Assembly (NCBI GenBank): GCA_035252155.1
Contig: DATFDL010000208.1
Coordinates: 1 to 6,765, forward strand
Origin: JAICLL01 sp035252155
GTDB taxonomy: Bacteria > Planctomycetota > Planctomycetia > Pirellulales > JAICIG01
Length of the DNA: 6,765 nucleotides
Direction: 5' to 3'
Shown one piece after another: positions 1 to 4,911 of the stretch (the stretch's first letter is position 1; each line of letters starts with the position of its first letter). A program made the position numbers and the translations under genes. The notes beneath the pieces were generated by a model, which worked only from the letters and a program-made list of their open reading frames with translations, searched no databases and was not told where the DNA came from.

Positions 1-1533
1 CGAGTCGAAATGAATCCGCACGCCAAGCTGTCGAGCGCGGTCGAGCACTTCGCCGAGAAGCAACCGACTGTTCTGCAATGCCGGCAGTTTGATCGACAGA
101 TAATCGCCCCGCCCAGCGGCGGCCAAGGCATCGAGCGCCGCCAGGTAATGGTCGGCCACCGAGCGCAGCGAGTCTTCCGGGCCATCCCAAAAACCCAGCG
201 TGCTGGCGAAGCTCTTGTCGGCCAACTCAGCAGCCAATCGCAAGGCGTCGGTCAGTTCCGGCCCGGCGATGTAGGCCCGAGCCGCACGCCGGGCTAGCGG
301 CAGCAGGCATGCCGAGGCGGCGCGTCGCAGAACAGGGGTCAGGGGTCGGGATTCAGGGGTCAGGGTTCCGGCGCCAGGTTTGCTCGTCGATCGCGGTCGA
401 AAAAAATGCTGAACCCTGAACCCTGAACCCTGAACCCTTTTGGATGCCTTGTGCGCCAGATCCGCTCCCAAAGCGATCATCCCCCGAACGCCCCGCGGAT
501 AAAACCGCCACGACACACAATGGTGCTCATGCGGCGTCCAGACTTGTATCCACGCCTCGACCGTGCCCAACAACTCATAGGCGTCCAGGCCTTCGGCGAC
601 CGATTGCTTAATGGCTTCGACCATCAGCAAAATGCCCGGACTGGCGCGCTGGAATTGCGGATCATAGCCGACCTTGAGCACCCAATAGCGCTGCTGATGA
701 ACGACACCGATCTGCATGGCGGCCGTCTGATCGGCGATGTGCAAGAATTCGATGCGCAGCTTGCCCTGTCGGGAGGCGGCACGCGCGTAACGCCGATAAA
801 AATCGCCCGAACGGTCGAGAGCCAGGGCGGTGCCGGCTTCGCCCTTCCACGAGCGGCGCTCAACATCAAAGGCCAGGTCGAGCAGGCGATCGACTTCGCT
901 CTCGCCGGGAACGTGCGATTGCGTCGTGACCGATCCCCGTTGCTCGGCGTGTTTGCGGGCCCGGCGCAGGTCGGAGCGGCGGCGCGACGAAATATTGTCT
1001 TCGGGCGTCGCCCAGTTCGCATCGAGCGGTATCCAAGGCGTGGCGGCTTGCGGGCCAATGCGCGTCCAGCCGCGGCGCTGAGTGGCGATCTCCAGCGCCG
1101 CGCGAGTCGGAGCGTCGGCAAACACTCGCTCGAAGAAGATCGGCCGGCCGCGGCCAATCAATTCCTCGGTTAGGGCAGCCAGCGCTTCAGGGCTGCTCGA
1201 CGCCAGCCCCGCCGGCTCGTAGATGCGATGGTAATTCAGCCCATGCCAGCGTCGGCCCAATGCGCCGGGCAAGCCGATCAGCGGCGCGGCAGCCACCGCC
1301 AGGCCATCGCGATGCGCGACGATGACCTCCACATCGCCATCGTTGCCGAAGGTAGCCACCGCGGCCTCGATCCAGTCGAATGTCTCCATCGGCGTGGCCA
1401 CCGCGTCGTCGAGCGATTGCCAGGCGGGCCGCCAGTCGGCCAGCTCGCCGGCGTCACGGATTGTCTGAAAGCGCACCGGCCCGGCGGTGAGCGGCGGCGA
1501 TAGAAACGGTTCAAAGTCAACAGCGGTGGCCAT
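1..1533 (-). CDS. GNAT (BioF2/CelD-like) acetyltransferase fused to proline-dehydrogenase-like domain, 3'-truncated by the window edge
   Basis: An uninterrupted frame of 511 codons starts at ATG 1533 and runs off the left edge, so the C-terminus is missing. Residues about 20-350 read as an acetyltransferase of the BioF2-like/CelD type (Acetyltransf_6 fold). Visible are the basic stretch SRRRSDLRRARKHA (183-196), an RSWKGEAGTAL segment (227-237), and the core strand-helix region around YWVLKVGYDP (283-292) and SPGILLMVEAI (298-308). Residues about 415-511 look like the start of a proline dehydrogenase barrel: a YIAGPELTDAL segment (421-431) and YLSIKLPAL (478-486). The latter matches the family's S-[VI]-K-L motif with its conserved barrel lysine. 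Residues 366-400 between the domains come from heptamer repeats. If active, the second domain would oxidise proline to pyrroline-5-carboxylate with FAD. The acceptor of the acetyl group is unknown. No Shine-Dalgarno sequence is seen before the ATG. The GNAT call is firm; the ProDH call rests on about 95 residues. Confidence 0.75.
   Translation of the reverse strand, partial: MATAVDFEPFLSPPLTAGPVRFQTIRDAGELADWRPAWQSLDDAVATPMETFDWIEAAVATFGNDGDVEVIVAHRDGLAVAAAPLIGLPGALGRRWHGLNYHRIYEPAGLASSSPEALAALTEELIGRGRPIFFERVFADAPTRAALEIATQRRGWTRIGPQAATPWIPLDANWATPEDNISSRRRSDLRRARKHAEQRGSVTTQSHVPGESEVDRLLDLAFDVERRSWKGEAGTALALDRSGDFYRRYARAASRQGKLRIEFLHIADQTAAMQIGVVHQQRYWVLKVGYDPQFQRASPGILLMVEAIKQSVAEGLDAYELLGTVEAWIQVWTPHEHHCVSWRFYPRGVRGMIALGADLAHKASKRVQGSGFRVQHFFRPRSTSKPGAGTLTPESRPLTPVLRRAASACLLPLARRAARAYIAGPELTDALRLAAELADKSFASTLGFWDGPEDSLRSVADHYLAALDALAAAGRGDYLSIKLPALQNSRLLLGEVLDRARQLGVRIHFDS
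334..437. repeat. Inverted pair of heptamer arrays inside the coding sequence
   Basis: On the plus strand, five tandem heptamers of the form AGGGGTC/AGGGTTC (334-368, one diverged to GGGATTC) face four exact tandem TGAACCC heptamers (410-437), separated by 41 bases. TGAACCC is the reverse complement of GGGTTCA, a rotation of AGGGTTC, so the arrays can pair imperfectly as a long hairpin. The element lies in frame in the minus-strand gene and encodes residues about 366-400 (VQGSGFRVQ, then TPESRPLTP), which separate the acetyltransferase and proline-dehydrogenase-like domains. Tandem seven-base units read in three-base codons give a seven-residue period with no forced stop in this frame. Confidence 0.9.
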
Positions 1534-1556
1534 ACAGAAGGATAGTTCACCGGCCG

Positions 1557-1626
1557 GTAGCTGACTGCGGGAGAAGTCAGGCCGATAGTGCGACCAAAGG
1601 CCAGAATTCTCACGAATTCTGCTACC
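1557..1626. repeat. REP-like pair (BIME-like element), copy 1
   Basis: A 70-bp element with outer ends GTAG (1557-1560, plus) and CTAC (1622-1625), meaning a GTAG on each strand. The left unit is GTAG followed by a hairpin with stem CTGACT (1561-1566) and AGTCAG (1575-1580). The right unit, read on the minus strand, is GTAG followed by a perfect 8-bp stem, CAGAATTC with GAATTCTG (1602-1621), and a 4-base loop. A second copy lies at 2160-2228. It fills most of the gap between the divergent acetyltransferase and hisI genes, leaving little room for promoters. Confidence 0.85.
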
Positions 1627-1715
1627 CGCCATCGACCGGTCGAGTGGCTGAACGGGCACGGCCGGGTTATGCTGACAATTCGGATGATGGCGATTTCGAA
1701 CGACAGGTTTTTCGC

Positions 1716-2123
1716 ATGAGCGACGGTGATTCCAACGGCCCGCTGCCCGACTTTTCGCGCGGCGACGGTCTATTGCCGGCCATCGCCCAGGACGCCGAGA
1801 CGGGCGAAGTCTTGATGCTGGCCTACATGAACGCCGAGAGCTACGCCGAGACCGTGGCCACCGGCCGGGCGGTCTACTATAGCCGCAGCCGCGGCCGGCT
1901 CTGGCGCAAAGGAGAAGAGAGCGGGCACGTGCAGATGGTCAGTTCGATCTTGGTCGATTGCGACGGCGACACGATCTTGCTGCGCGTGCGGCAACTGGGC
2001 GGGGCCGCTTGCCACGAAGGCTATCGAAGCTGCTTCTTCCGCGAGGTCACGCCCGAGGGAGTTCGGATAATCAGCGAGCAGGTGTTCGACCCGTCCGTAG
2101 TTTATCGAGCGAACAATACGTAG
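1716..2123 (+). CDS. hisI: Phosphoribosyl-AMP cyclohydrolase (HisI)
   Basis: Cytoplasmic enzyme of histidine biosynthesis that opens the adenine ring of phosphoribosyl-AMP to give the ProFAR intermediate. The 135-residue product carries the family signature throughout: GEVLMLAYMNAES (30-42), YYSRSRGRLWRKGEESGH (54-71), DCDGD (81-85) and ACHEGYRSCF (98-107). Asp81, Asp83 and Asp85 are the expected metal (Mg) ligands, and the cysteines around 99 and 106 are expected zinc ligands. It has no HisE (pyrophosphohydrolase) domain, so it is the monofunctional form. The chosen ATG has an AGG nine bases upstream and gives the usual family length. An in-frame GTG at 1644 would add 24 residues of unconserved sequence. 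The TAG stop belongs to the GTAG head of a REP-like hairpin. No other his gene is visible, so hisI is separated from the rest of the pathway here. Confidence 0.96.
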   Translation: MSDGDSNGPLPDFSRGDGLLPAIAQDAETGEVLMLAYMNAESYAETVATGRAVYYSRSRGRLWRKGEESGHVQMVSSILVDCDGDTILLRVRQLGGAACHEGYRSCFFREVTPEGVRIISEQVFDPSVVYRANNT

Positions 2124-2143
2124 GATGGCCTTCCAGGCCGTCC
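2120..2143 (+). repeat. REP-like hairpin overlapping the hisI stop codon
   Basis: GTAG (2120-2123) is followed directly by stem GATGGCCT (2124-2131), loop TCC, and AGGCCGTC (2135-2142), with one G-T pair. The layout, GTAG then a compact palindrome, is that of REP sequences. The TAG of the tetranucleotide is the hisI stop codon. The hairpin could dampen transcription downstream of hisI, but no T-tract follows, so a classical intrinsic terminator is not supported. Confidence 0.75.
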
Positions 2144-2159
2144 AGCGTCTCGCCACCTT

Positions 2160-2228
2160 GTAGCTGGCTTCGTGAGAAGACAGGTCGCTGGCACGATTGC
2201 GGCCAGAATTCTTACGAATTCTGCTACC
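2160..2228. repeat. REP-like pair (BIME-like element), copy 2
   Basis: 69-bp relative of the element at 1557-1626, in the same orientation. The right-hand 28 bases (2201-2228) differ from copy 1 (1599-1626) at one position, in the hairpin loop. The left half has diverged more, with one indel. GTAG (2160-2163) precedes stem CTGGCTTC with GAAGACAG (2164-2171, 2176-2183; one mismatched pair). On the minus strand GTAG (CTAC at 2224-2227) precedes the perfect 8-bp stem CAGAATTC with GAATTCTG (2204-2223). It lies between hisI and the aminotransferase gene. Confidence 0.85.
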
Positions 2229-2241
2229 AACTCTCCTGACC

Positions 2242-2270
2242 TTGACGCGCGGGCGGTGAATCCTTACCGT
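2242..2270 (+). promoter_or_regulatory. Possible promoter for the aminotransferase gene
   Basis: TTGACG at 2242-2247 matches five of six bases of a sigma-70 type -35 box. A 17-bp spacer leads to TACCGT at 2265-2270, which matches only three of six -10 bases. It lies about 85 bp before the start codon, downstream of the repeat, and would let this gene be transcribed independently of hisI. The evidence is weak. Confidence 0.25.
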
Positions 2271-2353
2271 TCGCCCGTCTCATCAGGCACTCTTTGCGCG
2301 CTTTGCACCGCGGGGGTGGCTTGGGCAGTTTCACAAAACAAGGCAGATCACGG

Positions 2354-3589
2354 ATGACGCCACTACCTACCATACCTGCTTCCGACACGCCTGCGGGCGT
2401 GCCGCTGCTGGACCTCAACCGACACTATGCCGTCCTGGAAATGGAACTGGCCGCCGCCGTGCTGCGGGTTTGCAAGTCGGGGCGATATGTGCTCGGGCCG
2501 GATTGCGCCGAGTTCGAAAAGGAGCTGGCCCGTTATTGCCAGGCGAGGCACGCCGTCGCCTGCGCGTCGGGCAGCGACGCCCTGCTGCTGGCGCTGATGG
2601 CCTGCGGAGTGGGGCCGGGCGACGAGGTGCTTTTGCCCAGCCACACGTTTCTGGCCACCGCGTCGGCCGTGGCCCGCTTAGGCGCCAAGCCCGTGTTTGT
2701 CGACATCGATCCGGCGACGTTCAATCTCGACGTTCGGCAACTTCAACCAAGAATCACTTCGGCCACGAAGGCGATTATTCCGGTTCATCTGTACGGCCAA
2801 TGCGCCGACATGCCGGCGGTACTCGAAATCGCACGTCAACATCGGCTGGCGGTCGTCGAAGACGCCGCCCAGGCCATCGGCGCCGAGCTTGCCGGACGGC
2901 GAGCCGGCTCGATGGGCGACATCGGCTGCTTCAGTTTTTATCCGACCAAAAACCTGGGCGGTTTCGGCGACGGCGGAGCGGTGACCGCCAACCGCGATGA
3001 TCTGGCCCAGCGGCTGGGCCTGCTGCACATGCATGGCATGCAGCCGCGTTATTACCACCAGGTGCTGGGCATCAACAGCCGCCTCGACAGCATCCAGGCG
3101 GCGGTGCTCAACGTGAAGTTGCCGCACCTCGATCATTGGACCGCGCAGCGGCAGGCGTGTGCCCGCCGCTATACGCAGCTTTTTGGCAAATACGGCCTCG
3201 ACCGATTACTTGGCTTGCCAACCGAGGCGGCCGATCGCCGGCACGTGTGGAATCAATACGTGGTGCGCGTGCCCGAGGGAAAACGCGATGCGCTGCGGGC
3301 GCATCTGGCGCAGCGAAAAATCGGCACCGAGATTTACTATCCGGTTCCCTTGCACTTGCAAGAATGTTTTGCGTATCTCGGCTATGCGAAGGGCAGTCTG
3401 CCAGAGACCGAACGTGCGGCGGCCGAAACCCTGGCCCTGCCCATGTTCGCCGAGCTGACCGAAGAAGAGCAAGCGTTGGTCGTGCGCGAGGTGGCCGGGT
3501 TCTTCGGTCCTCGGCACGGGCTGACAGGACCGAAGTATCTGAAACGTTCGTCCGCACAACGCCCGTCGGAGTCAGTCGAGCGCGCGTAG
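2354..3589 (+). CDS. DegT/DnrJ/EryC1/StrS-family PLP-dependent aminotransferase
   Basis: Fold-type I PLP enzyme of 411 residues, a family that usually transaminates nucleotide-linked keto-sugars to amino sugars for surface polysaccharides or glycans. Visible are GRYVLGPD (43-50), the cofactor-phosphate segment ASGSDALLLAL (71-81), VFVDIDPATFNLD (114-126), VVEDAAQAIGA (167-177; Asp170 should contact the PLP ring), CFSFYPTKNLGGFGDGG (192-208) with catalytic Lys199, and INSRLDSIQAA (240-250). IYYPVPLHLQ (327-336) is near the C-terminus. The start at 2354 has AAGG about ten bases upstream; the in-frame ATG at 2294 would add 20 unconserved residues. The last ~25 residues (from about 387) look like an unconserved tail. 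The stop lies in a GTAG repeat head. No sugar dehydratase, epimerase or glycosyltransferase is next to it, so the exact sugar substrate cannot be inferred. Confidence 0.93.
   Translation: MTPLPTIPASDTPAGVPLLDLNRHYAVLEMELAAAVLRVCKSGRYVLGPDCAEFEKELARYCQARHAVACASGSDALLLALMACGVGPGDEVLLPSHTFLATASAVARLGAKPVFVDIDPATFNLDVRQLQPRITSATKAIIPVHLYGQCADMPAVLEIARQHRLAVVEDAAQAIGAELAGRRAGSMGDIGCFSFYPTKNLGGFGDGGAVTANRDDLAQRLGLLHMHGMQPRYYHQVLGINSRLDSIQAAVLNVKLPHLDHWTAQRQACARRYTQLFGKYGLDRLLGLPTEAADRRHVWNQYVVRVPEGKRDALRAHLAQRKIGTEIYYPVPLHLQECFAYLGYAKGSLPETERAAAETLALPMFAELTEEEQALVVREVAGFFGPRHGLTGPKYLKRSSAQRPSESVERA
3502..3535 (+). other. Perfect 10-bp hairpin inside the 3' end of the aminotransferase gene
   Basis: CTTCGGTCCT (3502-3511) and AGGACCGAAG (3526-3535) form a perfect stem with a 14-base loop. 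It lies about 50 bases before the stop codon and encodes residues around 383-394. No T-tract follows. It may be an attenuating RNA hairpin, a relic of an earlier gene end, or chance in GC-rich coding DNA. Confidence 0.5.
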
Positions 3590-3616
3590 GGCGGGCCGAG
3601 CGCAGCAAGTCCCCAT
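3586..3616 (+). repeat. Degenerate GTAG-headed repeat at the aminotransferase stop
   Basis: GTAG (3586-3589) is followed by GGCGGGCCGAGCGCAGC and then TCCCC, a sequence style typical of GC-rich interspersed repeats. The palindrome is poor: GG/GGG blocks on the left face CCCC and CC on the right. The call rests mainly on the shared GTAG head and its position at a gene end. The TAG is the aminotransferase stop codon. Confidence 0.4.
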
Positions 3617-3650
3617 CCGCGCCAGGTTAAGGTGATTCTGCTGCAAAACA

Positions 3651-3742
3651 TCTGTAGGGAACGCCCTCCGTGGCGTTCCGTGAGGGGCGAATTGACGTCG
3701 AATCGCAGTTCACGGAACGCCACGGAGGGCGTTCCCTACAGA
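3651..3742. repeat. Perfect 33-bp inverted repeat formed by two REP-like units
   Basis: Positions 3651-3683 and 3710-3742 are exact reverse complements, separated by 26 bases. Each arm is itself GTAG plus a hairpin. On the plus strand GTAG (3654-3657) precedes stem GGAACGCC (3658-3665), a six-base loop, and GGCGTTCC (3672-3679). The minus-strand unit mirrors it (CTAC at 3736-3739). It sits between the convergent aminotransferase and ATP-grasp genes, the usual place for a BIME-type REP doublet. It could stabilise or end transcripts from both sides. No T-tract is present. The remainder of this 191-bp gap shows nothing else recognisable. Confidence 0.95.
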
Positions 3743-3780
3743 GCAAACAAGCGGCCGCCCGCTTAATTCGTTGGGGTTCC

Positions 3781-4764
3781 CTACTGACATTGGTCGGTGG
3801 ATCGACTCTCAATAAACTCGAGCACCAGCCGCGCCACGTCGATGCCCTGAGCACGGGCGAGCGCTTTCCAGCCAGGGACGGCGTTGACTTCAATCGCATA
3901 GAGCTGTCCATCGCGGCCGGGCAGCAGGTCGACGCCGGCCAAGGGCGCGCCGACCACCTCTGCCGCGCGGTGGGCGAGCTCCGCCAGCTCCGGTGTGACT
4001 TCGAGCGGTTCGGCCGTGGCCCCGCGGCTGACGTTGGTCCGCCAGTCGAGCGGATTGCGGCGTCTCATGCCGAGCACTCGCTCGCCAATGACCAGCAACC
4101 GCAGGTCGCTACCGTCGTGGTCGATGAATTCTTGCAGATAGAGCACGGCCCCGAGTTGGTCGAGCATCTTGAAGGCCCGCAGCGCCAGGGCTTCGTCGGT
4201 CAGTCGCGTGATGCCGCGGCCCTCGGAACCAAACAGCGGTTTGAGGACGACGTCGCCGCCCAGTTCGGCGAAGCCCGTCATGGCGTCGTCGGCCGTTTGA
4301 CAGACAATGGTCCGCGGTATTTTTAAGCCCGCCGCGGCAAGCCGAGCGGAGGTCAGATATTTATCGACCGCGGCTTCGATGGCCTTGGGCGGATTGATCA
4401 CCGGCACGCCCGACGCTTCGAGTCGCGCCAGCAGGTCCATGCGAAACACGACTTGTTCGAGCGAGCCGGGCGGCATGGTCCGCACGAGCAGCGCATCGAC
4501 GTCGCTCAAGGAGATGTTGCCGGTAGCCCCGGACCTTGTGGCCGGCCCTCCGGTGAACCTTGCTCGTGGGGCTGGATCATCGACGTCGGAACCGCCGGGC
4601 ACAAGGCCCAGAGCTACCTGACGCGCGGTAATCTGATCGCCCTCACCCAGCACAGACGCTAATTGCGTGAACGCCACCGGCAGAAGCTCGTGCTGGCTGT
4701 CCGCCGCGCGGCGAAGGTCGCGAAAGTACCAACTATCGGGCGAGCACAGGACGGCGATGCGCAT
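3781..4764 (-). CDS. RimK-like ATP-grasp ligase with an in-frame repeat-derived insertion
   Basis: Product of 327 residues. ATP-grasp enzymes of this group form an acyl-phosphate and join it to an amine, often adding glutamate to a protein or cofactor. Visible are an N-terminal MRIAVLCSPDSWYF strand, LLVRTMPPGS (92-101), VINPPKAIEAAVDKYLT (122-138; Lys135), VVLKPLFGSEGRGI (172-185; Lys175 and the glycine-rich loop), YLQEFI (209-214), SDLRLLVIG (219-227), WRTNVSRGA (241-249) and IEVNAVPGWKAL (291-302; Glu292 and Asn294 expected metal ligands). The VNAVPGW ending recalls tetrahydromethanopterin-type glutamate ligases, but nothing nearby confirms that. Residues about 49-81 come from a REP-like pair. 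Without them the length, near 295, fits the family better. The start at 4764 is chosen because an upstream ATG at 4800 would add 12 residues encoded by an A-rich heptamer repeat. No clear Shine-Dalgarno sequence is seen. Confidence 0.9.
   Translation of the reverse strand: MRIAVLCSPDSWYFRDLRRAADSQHELLPVAFTQLASVLGEGDQITARQVALGLVPGGSDVDDPAPRARFTGGPATRSGATGNISLSDVDALLVRTMPPGSLEQVVFRMDLLARLEASGVPVINPPKAIEAAVDKYLTSARLAAAGLKIPRTIVCQTADDAMTGFAELGGDVVLKPLFGSEGRGITRLTDEALALRAFKMLDQLGAVLYLQEFIDHDGSDLRLLVIGERVLGMRRRNPLDWRTNVSRGATAEPLEVTPELAELAHRAAEVVGAPLAGVDLLPGRDGQLYAIEVNAVPGWKALARAQGIDVARLVLEFIESRSTDQCQ
4522..4618. repeat. REP-like inverted pair inserted in the ATP-grasp coding sequence
   Basis: Arms 4522-4545 and 4595-4618 are reverse complements at 20 of 24 positions, separated by 49 bases. 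Each arm is GTAG plus a small hairpin. On the plus strand GTAG (4523-4526) precedes CCGG-A-CC, loop TTGT, and GG-CCGG, a six-pair stem with one bulged A. On the minus strand GTAG (CTAC at 4614-4617) precedes CTGGGC, loop CTTGT, and GCCCGG, six pairs including one wobble. The whole element is read through by the minus-strand gene, giving residues about 49-81 (QVALGLVPGG to GGPATRSGAT). The reading frame avoids the TAG in GTAG by reading it as GTA. Confidence 0.85.
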
Positions 4765-4781
4765 GGCCAATGAGGTAAAAA

Positions 4782-4802
4782 TGCAAAATGCAAAAGTCAA
4801 AA
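4782..4802. repeat. A-rich tandem heptamers upstream of the ATP-grasp gene
   Basis: TGCAAAA occurs twice in tandem (4782-4795), followed by GTCAAAA (4796-4802): three seven-base units. They lie just upstream of the ATP-grasp start in the divergent intergenic region. On the minus strand they read TTTTGAC, TTTTGCA, TTTTGCA. The TTGACT there could act as a -35 element, but no convincing -10 follows. Confidence 0.6.
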
Positions 4803-4824
4803 CCGATCAATGTCATGCCCTGAG

Positions 4825-4853
4825 TGGACCTTCGCCCGACGTGTAGGTATAAG
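4825..4853 (+). promoter_or_regulatory. Candidate promoter for the PIG-L gene
   Basis: TGGACC (4825-4830, four of six -35 bases), a 17-bp spacer and TATAAG (4848-4853, five of six -10 bases) lie upstream of the PIG-L start codon. Transcription would begin near 4860, giving a leader of about 50 bases. The spacing and the AT-rich -10 in otherwise GC-rich DNA support it; it is untested. Confidence 0.4.
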
Positions 4854-4911
4854 ATGCAAAGGGACGACTGCCAAGAGATGCCTTCTTTCCTGCAGAGTTT
4901 CGCTGGTCGCC

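Noticed and set aside
271..294. GTAG followed by a GCCCG/CGGGC stem, like the REP units
   Set aside because: The stem is only 5 bp with a 10-base loop and it lies in sequence encoding the YIAGPE segment expected of the protein family, so it is probably chance.
334..437. Heptamer arrays as a CRISPR-like array
   Set aside because: The units are 7 bases with no spacers and they are in a coding frame.
624..1157. A 177-codon open frame on the minus strand
   Set aside because: It is an alternative frame within the acetyltransferase gene, rich in Arg, Ser and Pro, with no domain.
451..1173. A 240-codon open frame on the plus strand
   Set aside because: It is antisense to the acetyltransferase domain, its composition is that of a GC-rich shadow frame, and it contains no recognisable motif.
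1644..1715. An upstream GTG start would extend HisI by 24 residues
   Set aside because: The extension is unlike HisI, makes the protein too long, and the ATG at 1716 has an upstream AGG at suitable spacing.
2678..3136. A 152-codon open frame antisense to the aminotransferase
   Set aside because: The sense frame carries all family motifs; the antisense frame is a codon-bias shadow.
4765..4800. An upstream ATG at 4800 for the ATP-grasp gene
   Set aside because: The added 12 residues are encoded by the A-rich heptamer repeat, and the conserved N-terminal strand starts at the ATG at 4764.
4810..4911. An upstream ATG for the PIG-L gene
   Set aside because: The 34 extra residues lack similarity to the family and cover the best promoter candidate.
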